From NCBI RefSeq assembly GCF_023282985.1, contig NZ_JAGQDC010000001.1:372001-436000 (forward strand): a stretch of 64,000 nt of DNA. The letters are read 5' to 3'. Numbering within the stretch: position 1 is the first letter of the stretch; each line of letters opens with the position of its first letter. The stretch is from Serratia silvae. Its GTDB lineage: Bacteria > Pseudomonadota > Gammaproteobacteria > Enterobacterales > Enterobacteriaceae. Shown here one piece after another: positions 42,606-55,300 of this stretch. Both the position numbers and the translations under genes were made by a program. Under the pieces are notes generated by a model. It had not been told where the DNA came from, did no database searches, and was given only the letters and a program-made list of their open reading frames with translations.

Positions 42606-44744
42606 TCATGCCACGCCCTGTTCTTTATTGATCGGCTTATTGGCCGCCTGTAGGATCTGATCCCGTGGCCCGTCGGCGACTACGCGGCCGTTATCCAACA
42701 CCACGATGCGATCCACCAGCTTCAACAGCGCTGGCCGATGAGTGACCAGCACCAGCGTGCGGCCGCTGAGCCAGCCGTGCATTTGGCGGATCACGTACTC
42801 TTCCAGCTGTTCATCCATGGAGGCGGTGGGTTCATCCAGCAGCACGATTTGCGGGTTGCGCAGGATCATGCGGCTCAGCAACACCATCTGGCGCTGGCCG
42901 CCGGACAGGCCGCGGCCGCCTTCATGAATAATGCGATCCAGGCTGGCGGCGTCCTGTTGCACCAGGCTCAGTGCTCCTGAAATACGCAGCGCCTGAAGCA
43001 TTTCCGATTCGGTAGCATGAGGGTGGCCGAGCATCAGGTTCTGGCGCAGGCTGCCGAAAAATAGCCGCGACTCCTGCGAGAGAAAGCCCAGTTGCCGGCG
43101 CACATCGCTGGGATCGATATGGCTGATATCGACCCCGTCGATGATCACCTTGCCCCGAGTGGCACTGGCCTGGCCGGAAAGCAGCTTCAGCAGCGTCGAT
43201 TTACCCGCGCCTACCTTGCCGAGGATCGCCACCCGCTCGCCGGGTTTGATCTCCAGATTATTGACGGTGATCGAGTTATCCCCTTTCTCCACGTCGTAGC
43301 TGTATTGCAGATTGCGCAGTTGGAAATGGCCGTTGAGCACCGGGCAGTGGGCCATTTTTCCCTCTTCCGGCTTGTCGAGCGGCTTCTTCAACAGATCGTC
43401 AAGGCCGGTCATGGCGGTTTTGGCGTGCTGCCAGCGTGAGAATACCATGGTCAGCTGCATCAGCGGGGCGATGGTGCGTGAGGAAAGCAGGCTACAGGCC
43501 ACCATGGTCCCGGTAGTGATATCGCCGGCGAGCACCAGATAGCTGCCAAACACCAGCATCCCGGCATAGGTTAGTTGCTGTACCGTCGAGGCCCAACCGC
43601 TGAGCCGTGCGCCCCACAGCCGCTGCTGCATACCGATGTTGGCGCTGACCGCGTGGGTCTGCTCCCATTGGCGTTGGAAGTAGGGCTCGGCTTGCAGCGC
43701 CTTGATATCTTCAACCCCTTCGATCGACTCAACCAGCACTGCGTTGCGCAGGGCGCTTTCCCGCATACCTTCCTTCGCCAGCTTAGCCATCGGCCATTGC
43801 AGCAAGATGCCAGGAATGACGATCAGCGGGATCGCCAGCATCGGGATAAATACCAGCGGGCCGCCGACCAGCGCCATGATGGCTAGAAACAGCAGTACAA
43901 ACGGCATATCCGCCGCCGCGCCCACGGTGGTGGAGGTCAGTAATTCCCGCACCTGATCGATCTCCCTCAGCTGCGAGATAAACGAACCGGTCGATTTCGG
44001 CCGCGCTTCGTTTTTGATCGCCAGGGCGCGGGCAAACAGCATGCCGGAGATCTTCAGGTCGATTTTCTTGCCCATCAGATCGGAGATCACGGTGCGCGAC
44101 AGGCGGATGGCATACTCCAGCGCCGCCGCGATCAGCACCCCAAAGAACAACACCCACAAGGTGGAGTAAGACTGGGCCGGAATAACCCGGTCATAGACCT
44201 GCATCGAAAACAGAATACCGGCGAGGGCCAGTACGTTGCTGATGATCGATGCCAGTGAGATCTCGCCGATTTGCCGTTTGGCCCCGCGAAAATGTTGCCA
44301 GAACCAGTGTTTGCGGTAGGGCTGCACGAAGTCGTCGATACGCGCATCCTGCCCGCGCTCCGCCGCCCCCAGCAGCACAATGCTGCCTTGCCCTTTGAGC
44401 AGCAGCTCCACCAGCTCGGCCTCTCGCTGCACGTCGCCGCTGTCGCTGAGCCAATACAGCGCCTTGCCTTCGCTGTCGAGGGACTCGATCACCATCAGGC
44501 CGCCGTCGTCGATCTCGATCAGCGCAGGCAGGATCTCGTTACGCCAGCGGACTTTCTCTCGCGGCTGCAAGCTGACGCTAAGCCCCATCAGGTGGCCCAG
44601 GCGCTCTAACCGGCGCGGGGCAGGCAGTTGTTCATACCAGCGCATTTGCTGGCGGACGGATTTGATATCGACAGCCAGACCGTAGCCGTTGGCCGCCCGG
44701 GCCATGGCTGAGATCCAGGTTTCGAGTGAGGCAGGTTGTGACAT
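42606..44744 (-). CDS. bapC: Type I secretion ABC exporter (LapB-like, peptidase-like domain without Cys)
   Basis: A 712-residue exporter from ATG 44742-44744 (GGAGC upstream). The N-terminal ~130 residues resemble a C39 peptidase fold but lack an active Cys, so this is a C39-like domain that would bind substrate without cutting it. A six-helix membrane domain follows (about 160-430), then the ATPase with Walker A GKVGAGKST, Q-loop GFLSQESRLF, signature LSGGQRQ, Walker B IVLLDEPTAS and the switch His in LVTHRP. It drives export of the giant adhesin encoded upstream. The same arrangement is known for LapB-type exporters of large adhesins. Confidence 0.93.
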   Translation of the reverse strand: MSQPASLETWISAMARAANGYGLAVDIKSVRQQMRWYEQLPAPRRLERLGHLMGLSVSLQPREKVRWRNEILPALIEIDDGGLMVIESLDSEGKALYWLSDSGDVQREAELVELLLKGQGSIVLLGAAERGQDARIDDFVQPYRKHWFWQHFRGAKRQIGEISLASIISNVLALAGILFSMQVYDRVIPAQSYSTLWVLFFGVLIAAALEYAIRLSRTVISDLMGKKIDLKISGMLFARALAIKNEARPKSTGSFISQLREIDQVRELLTSTTVGAAADMPFVLLFLAIMALVGGPLVFIPMLAIPLIVIPGILLQWPMAKLAKEGMRESALRNAVLVESIEGVEDIKALQAEPYFQRQWEQTHAVSANIGMQQRLWGARLSGWASTVQQLTYAGMLVFGSYLVLAGDITTGTMVACSLLSSRTIAPLMQLTMVFSRWQHAKTAMTGLDDLLKKPLDKPEEGKMAHCPVLNGHFQLRNLQYSYDVEKGDNSITVNNLEIKPGERVAILGKVGAGKSTLLKLLSGQASATRGKVIIDGVDISHIDPSDVRRQLGFLSQESRLFFGSLRQNLMLGHPHATESEMLQALRISGALSLVQQDAASLDRIIHEGGRGLSGGQRQMVLLSRMILRNPQIVLLDEPTASMDEQLEEYVIRQMHGWLSGRTLVLVTHRPALLKLVDRIVVLDNGRVVADGPRDQILQAANKPINKEQGVA

Positions 44745-44770
44745 AAGCGCTCCTGGCAAAATCATTCAGA

Positions 44771-46168
44771 CTACAGCGACGGTAAGCTGTCGCCACTGGC
44801 TCGTTGGCGCTCGATACCCAACATATCCAATAAATTGTCGACCGCGGAGGCGTAGCGCACCGCCGCGTCCCAGCCGTCGTAAAGCGCGGTGACGCGTGAC
44901 GTTTCTGCCTGTAGCACGTCTTGTTCCACGCTGAGCAGGTCGTTCAGGCTGCGCTTGCTGAGCTTGTACTCGTCCTGGTAGACGCTGCGGGTATAGTCCG
45001 CGCTGCTCAGCTGTTGCGCTCCGGCCAGCTCCCGCTGCTGTGCACCGATCAGATCGGCATAGGCGGTGGAGGCTTTCTGGTTCATATCCAGCTTGGCGGC
45101 CTCGACCTGAGCCTGTGCTGCCTGGCGGTCGCCCTCGGCGGCATCGACCTTGGCATTGACCGCGCCGCCCTGATAGATCGGCGCCTGTACGACGAGCTGC
45201 AGCTGATCGTTCCAGTAGGATTGGGCATCGCTGCCATCGCTCTCATAGCGGGTGCGGCCAGCCTGGACCGAGATGGTTGGCCAGTGCTGTGCCTCGGCCT
45301 GGCGAATGCGTTGGGTCGCGGCCTCCTGCTTGGCCTGGGCGCTGAGTACCGCATTACTTTTTTGATAGGGCAGCGACTTGAGGGTGATTTTCTGTTGCAA
45401 TAGCTGCTGCGGCAGGTCCGGCAGTTTATCCGGCACGACGCCAGTCAGTACGGTAAGTTGCGCCAGGGCTGAACGGTGCTGAGCGCGATACTGTTCCAGC
45501 GTGGCGTTCATCCCGGCGATGCGGGTTTGCGCCTGTAACACGTCGGATTGCGAGCTAAGGCCGGCATTGGCCCGCAGCTCGGCAATTTCCTTGACCCGGT
45601 TCAGTGACACCAGGTTGCGCTCCGCCGCTGTGCCCAAGTCCTGATAGCGCTTGACCTGTAGGTAAGCCTGCAGCGTTTGCTGGCCCACCTCGGTCATGGT
45701 TTGGTACAGCGTGTAGCGATAGGCGTCGGAGAGGTTATTTTGTTCCTCAATGCTGCCGCTGGTTTTGCCGAAGTCATACAGCAACTGGTTCAGGGTCACG
45801 CCTGCCGAGGCGTTGTTGTTCAAGGTGCCGGAGGAGTCGGTCTGGCTGGATTTGCCAAAATTGCTGTTGAGGGCAATTTGCGGGAACCAGGCGCTTTGCG
45901 CCAGCGCCAGATCGGCTTTACCCACGTTAATCTGTGCCGAAGCCTGGGCGATCTGCGGGTTACGCGCAAAGGCTCGCAGGATCGCATCCTGTAAAGTGAG
46001 CGTCATCACCGAACGTTCTGTCGGTGCGGCTTGCCAGTTAAATTCGACCTGCGGAGCGGCGAGAGTCTGACCTGTCAGCCCGCCTAATCCGCCCAAAAAC
46101 AGTCCGATTGTGGCCGCACGCCGTAGCGTGAGCCGAGCTCCATCCGTGCCATAAGGGTATTTTTTCAT
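44771..46168 (-). CDS. bapB: TolC-like outer-membrane channel protein (LapE-like)
   Basis: A TolC-family protein of 465 residues from the ATG at 46166-46168, which gives a normal signal peptide (MKKYPYGTDGARLTLRRAA... ending TLAA). The open frame continues to 46276; ATG 46237 is an alternative, and neither has a strong ribosome site. The two outer-membrane-efflux repeats are visible: MTLTLQDAILRAFARNPQIAQ at the start of the first and LDMNQKASTAYADLIGAQQRELA in the second. It forms the trimeric channel that completes the type I system. It is 26 bp upstream of the exporter gene and follows the adhesin gene. Confidence 0.9.
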   Translation of the reverse strand: MKKYPYGTDGARLTLRRAATIGLFLGGLGGLTGQTLAAPQVEFNWQAAPTERSVMTLTLQDAILRAFARNPQIAQASAQINVGKADLALAQSAWFPQIALNSNFGKSSQTDSSGTLNNNASAGVTLNQLLYDFGKTSGSIEEQNNLSDAYRYTLYQTMTEVGQQTLQAYLQVKRYQDLGTAAERNLVSLNRVKEIAELRANAGLSSQSDVLQAQTRIAGMNATLEQYRAQHRSALAQLTVLTGVVPDKLPDLPQQLLQQKITLKSLPYQKSNAVLSAQAKQEAATQRIRQAEAQHWPTISVQAGRTRYESDGSDAQSYWNDQLQLVVQAPIYQGGAVNAKVDAAEGDRQAAQAQVEAAKLDMNQKASTAYADLIGAQQRELAGAQQLSSADYTRSVYQDEYKLSKRSLNDLLSVEQDVLQAETSRVTALYDGWDAAVRYASAVDNLLDMLGIERQRASGDSLPSL

Positions 46169-46354
46169 TATCGCTACCACATCTATGCCGATAACTGCGC
46201 TTGGTTGCCGTTTCGGCTTTGTTATTGTGACGATCATTAATTTCGGCGGCCCGTCTCCCGAACGGAACCGCCGCACTGCCTTGGCCTGAACTCTGTCATT
46301 CCCATGCCACTGGCTCGCTGCGTACGAGCCAGTGGCTGACAGAGAGGCCGGGTA

Positions 46355-49300
46355 CTACACCAGATTGACGTGCAGGCCTTGCTGCACCAGAACATCTCCC
46401 AGGGTGTTGCCGCTGTCGAGGGCGGAGTTGTGGTAAACGTCGAACACTTGGCCATCGACCGTCCGTTGGCCCACTGAGCTCCAGGTGCCGCCTTCGGCCT
46501 GGGTCAGATTGACCTGGTCACCGACGCTGCCCTTGATCAGCAGGTTGTCGCTGGCGGCATCCTTGACGTTCAGCGCCTCGTGCAGATCCAGCGTGATGCT
46601 GTTGGTGCCGCTGGTGCCCAAATCGAAGATATCGATGTGTTGCACCTTCAGGCCCAACGCCGTCAGATCCAGGTTGAGGTTTTTGCCATCCAGCTCCAGG
46701 GTATCGATACCCGCGCCGCCGTCGATCGACAGGAAGTCGAGGGCGTTGACGTGGATCACATCGTTACCGCTGCTGCCATGGATGGTGTCGCCGCTGGCAG
46801 TAGTGCCATCCGCCAGATTGATGGTGACGCCGCCAATGCTGAAGGTGGTGTCTTCAACCGTGGTAACTCCAGCGGTATCCACCGGCAGCGTTGGGTTCAC
46901 CACCAGCGTGCTGGTGACTGGCTCGCTGGTATCCGTGGTGGTCTGGGTACTGCTGACCTCGCTGGTTGGCGTGCTGGTTTCTGCCGTGGTGTGTTGCACG
47001 GTGGCGACTGTAGTGAGATCGGTGGTGCTGTCGGTGCTGGTGTTTTCAGTACCTGAAGTATCCAGCGACAGTGTTTCGACCGTGGTGTTGGCGGTCATCA
47101 GCAGTGGCAGTTCGATACCGGAAGTCAGCCCCGCAGAGACGCTGACCCCGTTGCCTGCCAGGTCGGTGACCGAAGCCGCCACTGCGGTACCCAACAGGGT
47201 AGGGATCAGGTTGAGCACATTCAGACCCTTGAGGGCGTTGGTGGTGTCGAACTTCACCGACCAATGCCCGGTGGCGTCTACGGTGCCTTGCAGCGTACTG
47301 CCCAGTAAGGTGACGCTGACTTGCGCTCCTTGCTGTACGTTAAGGCTGGTACCGCTGACGGACAGACCGTTGGTCAAAATGCTCAGCGCACTGCCCAAGG
47401 TGCCGAGGGCATCGATGCCCAACAACGGCAGCGCGTGGATTTTCACCGTGGCGTTGGCGTTGGCCGAGCTGGTGTTACCGTAGCGGTCGGTGACGGTAAC
47501 GCCGACCGACAATGGCCCATCTGCCAGATTGACCAGATCCAGGGTAGGAACGCTGACGCTCCATTTCCCGTCGTTGCCTACGGCGGCAGTCAATACCAGT
47601 CCTCCCACATTGACGCTGACGCTACCGCCGATGGCGTTGGTAGTGGTGCCGCCGATCAGCTGGTTCAGGTTGGCTTCGCTCAGATTGAGGAAACCATCGC
47701 CAAACAGGCTACCCAGGTTAACGGTCGGCAGGTTGTGGATCCCCACGCCCAGATCGGCGCTGATGCTGCCGGTTTTCCCTGCGGAGTTGGTGACCGAAAC
47801 GTCCAGTGACAGATTGCCGTCCAGCAGGCTGGACAGGTTGAGCGGCGTCAGGCTGAGTGACCAACTGCCATCGGCATTCACCTGGGTGGTGAAGGTATTG
47901 CTGCCGAGGTTTACCTGAATGGTTGAACCCGGTGCGTTGGTGGCATGACCGCTGATGATCTGGTTGCTGGTCGCCTCCAGCGCATTCAGCAGGTCATCAC
48001 CGCCGAACAGCGGATCCAGCGTCAGGGTTGGCAGAGCGTTGATCAGCACGTTGAGTGGGTTGACCGTGCTCACGGTGTTACCTGCCGCATCGGTGAGGCT
48101 GGCGGTGACGTTGGTCACGCCATCCAACAACCCTTGCAGATCCAGGGTTGGGATCGGCAGTTGCCATTTGCCGGTGGCATCGACGCTGGTGGTATAGGTA
48201 TGGCTACCCAACGTCAGCGTGATGGTGGTCCCGGCCGACACGTTACCTGCGTTGCCGCTCAGGATCTGCGGTGACAGCAGATCGCTCAGATCCAGCGTGC
48301 CGTCGCCAAACAGCGGGTTCAGCGTCAGCGTCGGCAGGATGGTTGCCACATTGAGGCCTACACTGGCCCCGCTGGTGTTGCCCGCAGGATCGGTGACCGT
48401 AGCGCTGACGATCAGATTACCCGCCGCCAGATCCGCCAACTGCAACGGATTGATGGTAGCGCTCCAGCTACCGTCGGCACCGACCGTGGCGTTCAGTTGC
48501 AGCGTACCGACCTTGATCACCACTTGGGAACCTGCCGCCGCATTGGTGGTGGTACCGCTGATGGTCTGGGTTAGCAGTGCTTCGGCAGCATTGAGGAAGC
48601 CGTCGCCGCCAAACAGCGGGTTCAGCGCCAGCGTTGGCAGGTTGTTGACGATCACATCAATCGTCGTATCAAGCACGCCGGTATTGCCAGAGCCATCTAG
48701 CACCGAAACGCCAACGTTGATATCGCCGTCTAGCAAGGTCGGCAGATCGGCCGGTTGCAGTACCAGGCTGAACTTGCCGTCGGCACCGACGGTGGTCAGG
48801 AAGGTCTTGCCACCGAGAGATACCTGCACTTGTGCACCTGGGCTGGCAAAGGCCACAGTACCACTGAGGGTTTGCGGCACCAGCGATTCGGCCGCGTTGA
48901 GGAAGCCATCACCGCCAAACAGCGGATCGAGCGTGATCACCGGCAGTAACACATCCAGCTGTAGCCCGGCGGTGGCGCTGGTGGTGTTACCCACCGCATC
49001 GGTCGCGGAAGCGGTAACGGTAAAGTCACCATTGCCCAGCCCTTGCAGGATACCGAGGATATCCGGTGTGACGGTGGCGCTCCATTGACCGCCTGCGCCT
49101 ACGGTGGCGGTCAGGGTTTGCGAACCGGCAATGTTCAGGTTAATGGTGGAACCTGCCGCCAGGTTGGTGACGGTGCCGCTGATGGTCTGGTTGAGCAGCA
49201 GATCCGCCACGTTGAGGATACCGTCGCCAAAGATCGGATCCAGCACGATGTCCGGCAAATTGTGGATGATGGCGGTGATATCGATGTTTTTGCTCACCAC

Positions 49301-52300
49301 GTTACCGGCAGAATCGGTCACCGAAACGCCCAGCGCCAGATTGCCGTCGCTCAGTGCAGCCAGATCCAGCGGTGGGATCGACAGGCTCCAGATACCGTCA
49401 CTGCCAACGCTGGTGGTATAGGTTTTGGTGCCCAGGCTGACGCTAACGCTGCCGCCGCCGATACCGAGACCGTTAATCACCCCGCTGACAGTCTGTGACA
49501 CACCGGCTTCAGCCGCATTCAGCAGGCCATCGCCGAAGGCGGTGACCGGGCCGATCACCGGCAGGTTCTGCGTGAGGACATCGATATCGATCAGGTCGTT
49601 GACGACGTTGCCGTTGGCGTCAACGATTTGTACCTGAACCTGCGCCAAACCGTCACCCAACAGGCTGAGCTGGCTAGGCAGCAGTGAAACGCTCCACTGG
49701 CCGTTGCCGCCCACGTTGGCATCCAGCGTGATGCCAGCGATAGTGACGTGAACAACCGCTCCGTTGTAATCGCCGGTGGCGTTACCGCTGATCACCTGAG
49801 TCAGCAGCGATTCGGCCAGGTTCAGCACGCCATCGCCGCCAAACAGGGCGTTAACCCCCGCACCGAGCGTTTTATTCAACGCCACGTTCAGCGTCACGTC
49901 GGTATGGCTGCTGTTGCCAGCGGTGTCGGTCAGGGTGACGCCGATGATCTGCGGCCCATCGGTCAGGCTTTGCAGATCGAGCGACGGTAGCGGAATGCTC
50001 CATTTGCCATCCGGGCCAACCACTACACTGGCGGTCAATGGCCCCAGCGTAACGGTGACGGTTTCGCCAATGCCGCCAGTCCCGGTCAATGCCTGGTCGA
50101 GCAGGGCTTCTGCCAGCGTCAGGACATTGTCCCCGGTCAGCAGATCGACCGACAGCAGTGGTGCCGTGGTATCGGTAGTAATGACGTGCGTTGCAGGCGT
50201 GGTGTTGCCTGCTGCGTCGGACAGCGTGGCATTAATGGTGCTACTGCCCTGCGGCAGGTTCACCAGATCTGCCGGTGGCACGTTGACCGACCAGGTGCCG
50301 GTGCCACTGACCTGTGCACTGTAAGTTTTGCCATTCAACGTGACCGTCACAATGCGGCCCGCTTCCGAGACCGAGGCGGTACCAGAAATCGCCTGGGCGA
50401 CGGTGCTTTCACTGGCGTTCAACACGTCGTTACCCGCGAAGGTATTGATGGTGAGCGTCGGTGGAATGCGGTCGACCAATACGGTTTCACTGGCGGTAAA
50501 TACCGTTGGTAGCGGTGTTAGCAAGGTGGTGCTGGCCGAAACCACGATATTGCCGTCAATCGGGAAGGTCACCACGGTGCTGAAGGTGCCATCCGCCAGG
50601 GTAGTGACCGGAATACCTAGCGGTAAGCCGCCCACGGTAATGGTGACTACCTGACCAAGCCCGATCCCGCCAATCACTTTACCGGTCAGATTGATGATTA
50701 GCCCGACCTCACTGGCGTTGACGATGTTATCGCCGGTGATCGGATCAACAGTAATGATCTGGCTCGGAGGGGTCAGGTTAACGTTGAAGCTGTGGTTATC
50801 GACGGCGACGTTCCCGGCCTGATCGCTGACCTGAGCCGTGATGCTTGGCGTACCGCTCAGGGCTTGCAGATCGGCAGGCAGAACAGACACGCTCCAACTG
50901 CCATCTGCCAACACCACCCCGGTATAGGTTTTACTGTTGAGCGTAACGGTCACCTGCTGCCCAACCGCGACGTTGGTGGAGGTACCGCTAATCAACTGTA
51001 CCGACTGACTTTCGGCATAGTTGATGGTGTTATCCGCCGTGAAGTTGGAGATGGTCACGGTTGGTAGAGTGGTGATTGAGACGTGCACCGAAGAGCCGGC
51101 CGTGCCCTGGTTGCCAGCGGCATCCGTGGCGGTCACGGTGATGGTGTTATCACCTTCAACCAGATCTCTGAGCGCGCCGCTGTTGAGCGCCAGACTCCAG
51201 GTACCATCGCCGTTGACCTGAGCAGCAAAGTTGATGTTGCCGATCTTCACGTTGACCGCAGTCGCATCGCCGGAGTTACCGGTCAAAGTTTGCCCCAGGT
51301 TGGTTTCGGCCAGGTTGAGGAAACCGTCACCGAACGGTGTGTTGATGGTTGGTACCGGTGCGGTGAGATCGCTGCTGAAGTTCAGAGTGCTGCTGTTGGT
51401 GTTGCCCGCGGCGTCGGTCGCCGTGACGGTCAGCACGTGTGGCCCATCCAGCAAGGTGCTCAGGGTGGCCGCAGGCAGCGGTAACGACCAGTTACCGTTG
51501 ATATCAACCTGCGCGTTGTAACTGATGCCATTGACATCGATCACCACTTTCACCGCCTGGCCAGCTCCGTTTACCCCGGTGGTGCCGGTGATCGTCAGCG
51601 CTCCGGCGGCTTCGCTGATGCTCAGCACACCGTCAACGCCAAACGGCGGAACGATGGTTGGCACTGGTAAGGTGAGGGAAGCAGTCACATCCAGCGGCGC
51701 GGTGGTAGCCGTATTGCCGCCTCGATCCTCAACGGTGACCTCAACGGTGTGTTGTCCGTTGCTGAACACGGCAAGCTGTGCTGCGGTGAGTTGCAGAGAC
51801 CAGCCGCCAAGCCCATCGGCCTGAGCGGTAAAGGTTTGCTGATTTGGCAGACCTTCGTCTACCGTCACCGTAACGATCTGGCCGCTGCCGATCAGACCGG
51901 TTTTGCCGGTCAGGGTTTGCGTCAACGCGGCTTCGGCAATATTCAGCAAGCCATCGCCAAACGGCAGATCCAGGGTTGGCAACGGCAGCTTGTTGACCAG
52001 GATCTCCAGCGAGCCGGTAGTGCTGTTGATGTTACCCACTGCGTCGGTCACCGTCACCGTGACCGGCCAGTTGCCGTCCGGCAGGCCGAGCAGGGTGGCG
52101 CTGTCGAGTGGCAGCGTCCAGCTGCCGTCGGCATTTACCGTGGCGTCCAGGTTCAGGCCGTTGACATTCACTTTCACGGTCTGGCCCAGATTGCTATTGA
52201 TGCCGGTGGAACCGGTGAGGGCTCCGCCCAACAAGGCTTCGGCATGGTTGACAATGCCATCGATAAACGGTGTGTCGAACCCGGCTACCGGCAGTCCGGT

Positions 52301-55300
52301 GAGGACGCTGTCAAAGTCCAGCGTCACGCCTTGACTGTTGCCACCTTTATCGGTGGCAACCACGCTGATGGTGTGTGGGCCATCCAGCAGCCCCAGCAGA
52401 TCGCTGGTCGGTAAGGTGACACTCCACTGGCCGTTGTTGCCAACCGTAGCGTTGTAGTCTTTACCGTTGAGGCTGACCACCACCGTTTGACCGTTGCCGA
52501 TAATGCCGGTGGTGCCGGTCAACAGCTGATTGACCCCGGCTTCCACCAGGTTCAGAGCGCCGTCGCCAAACGGCAGGTTAATGGTTGGATTTGGCAGGAG
52601 ATGCGACAGGATCTCCAGCGACCCGCCTGCACTGGCCGGGTTACCTGCCGCATCCACGGCGGAGACCACCACCTGTACAGTGCCGTCAGCCAGCAAGGCC
52701 AGGGCATTGGCTGGGATCAGCGCGCTCCAGGTGCCATCGTTATTCACGATACCGTTCACCACGTAGGTACCAATCTGGACCAATACCGGAGTGTTAACCA
52801 GCAGGTTGGTTGCTGCACCGCCGATTGGCGTAGCGATCCCCAGTTCGGCAATATTAAGAATATTGTCACCGAACAGCGGGTTCAGCGTCAGCGATGGCAG
52901 CGTATGGGTGTTGACCGCCACCGTGATGGAGTCTGACACGCCGTTACCTGCAGCGTCGGTGACGCTCACGCCGATAGTCACGTTACCATCCAACAGCCCT
53001 TGCAGGATATTGCTTGGGATATTGACGCTCCATGCACCAGTCGTCGGATCCGCCAGGGCGGTGTAAACGTTAGCGCCCAACGTGACGGTAACGGTCAGGC
53101 CTGGATCGGTATGCCCGCTCAACACTTGCCCCAGCAGCGCTTCCGCCAGGTTCAGGATGCCGTCACCAGCGAAGATATCGATCTCCAGTAATGGTGGCAC
53201 GGTGTCTACGTTAACGTTATGCGTTGCGCTAGCCGGGTTCTCGGCGACATCGGTCACCGTGGCGTTTACGGTCAGGTTACCCTGCGGCAAGGCTTGGGCA
53301 TCGGCGGCAGGGACGCTCACGCTCCAGCTACCATCCGCTCCCACCACCCCGGTGTAGGTTTTGCCGTTGAGCAGCACGCTGACCACCTGGCCTGGTTGCA
53401 CATGGCTGGAACCGCCGGTGATGATCACTGGGGAGTTGGCTTCGTTGGCATTGATGATGTCATCACCGGCAATCACGTTGATCGACAGCTGCGGCAGATT
53501 GCCCGCATCGGTGATCACGGTGAGGGTGTGGTTGGCGGTGGCCTGGTTGCCAGAGGTATCGCTAACCGTGGCGGTGATGGTGTCTTTACCGTCTGGCAAG
53601 GCACCCACATCCACAGCCGGAACCTGCAGGCTCCAACTGCCGTCCGCGCCGACGATGGCGGTATAGGTTTTGCCATTGAGCGTCACGGTGACCTGTTGCC
53701 CCTGTTCGACGCGTTGGCTACCCCCGCTGATGGTCAACGGCAGGTTGGATTCCGCCAGGCTGAGGTAGTCATCGCCGGACAGGGTGTTGATGGTCAACAG
53801 CGGTGCCTGGGCCGGATCGGTATCCAGGGTGATGCCATGGCTGACGCTGCCGATGTTGCCAGCGGCGTCGGTCAAGGTGGCGGTGATGGAGGAGATACCG
53901 TTCGGCAGGTTAGCCAGATCGCCAGCCGGAATGGTGACGCTCCAACTGCCATCTGCCAGCACCAGCCCGTTATAGGTCAAGCCGTTGATGGTGACTTTCA
54001 CCACCACTGGCTGGCCGCTGTCGTTGATCGGTGCGGTACCGGTGATTTGCAGCGCTTGCTGGCTTTCGGCGATGTTGATGATGTCATCACCGCTGACGGT
54101 GTTGATGGTCAGCACCGGCACGGTCAGATCGACCGTGGCGCTGGAGTTGATGCTGGAGGTGTTGCCAGCGATATCACCGACGGTGACCCCAATGCTGGTT
54201 GGGCCGTCAGGCAGGGCCGCCAGATCGGCACTGGGTACGTTCACGCTCCAGTTACCGTTGTTATCGACGATGCCGGTATAGGTTTTCCCTCCCAGCACCA
54301 CGCTGACGGTTTGTCCGCTGCCGCTCACTCCGGTAGTGCCGCTCAGCGTTTGATCGCTGGTGGACTCCGCCTTGTTGAGGTAGCCATCACCGAACGGCGT
54401 GTTCAGGGTGGCAACCGGCAGGCTGTTGATCAGCACGCCCAACTGTTGCGAACCAGTGACCAGATTGCCCGCTTCGTCGGTGGCACTGACGGTGACGGTC
54501 AGGCTGCCATCGCCCAGGATCGTCAGGTCGGCTGAAGGAACGGTAGTCGTCCAACTGCCATCGGCCTGCACTATCGCCTCGTAGAACTTACCGTTCAGTG
54601 CAATGGTGACGGTCGCGCCGACGGCAACGTTGGTGGAACTCCCGCTGATGCTGATCCCTGCGGCGGCTTCGATGGCGTTCAACTGGTTATCGCCAGTGAT
54701 TGGGGCAATTGCCAGGGCGCTCTGGGTGAGATCGACCGTGACGTCATGGGTGGCGCTGGCCGGGTTACCGGCTTTATCGGTGACGTCGGCGGTGATCGTC
54801 AGGCTACCGTTAGTCAGCAATGCCAGATCGGCCGCCGGTACGTTGGTGCTCCACGAACCGTCTGCCTGCACGGTGGCGGTATAGGTTTTGCCATTGAGGG
54901 TGATGGAAACGATCTGCCCGGCTTCAACATTCAGGCTGCTGCCGCTCAGAGTTTGCGTTGCCTGCACCTCGGCACCGTCAATAATATTGTTGCCCGCAAA
55001 GGTGCCGATGGTCAGCACCGGTGCGTTCAACACGCTGGCATCAACCCCGATGGCGTGGGTGACGCTGGTGCTGTTACCGGCGCTATCGGTCAAGGTGGCG
55101 ACCAGGTTATAGCTGCCATCGGACAGTGCGGTGAGATCGGCGGTTGGCAGTGAAGTGCTCCACGAACCGTCCGGCTGAACCACTGTGGTGTAGGTTTTAC
55201 CGTTCAACGTCAGCGTCACGGTACGACCCGCATCGCCGATGGAGGCGGTGCCCGAAACGGTCTGGTTGAGCAGCACTTCGGCGCTGTTAAGCACGTCATC

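Noticed and set aside
53219-54535. Long plus-strand frames opposite the adhesin gene (for example 53219-54535 and 57854-59368)
   Set aside because: They mirror the repeated, stop-poor codon pattern of the minus-strand Ig-like domains and have no ribosome sites or domain signatures.
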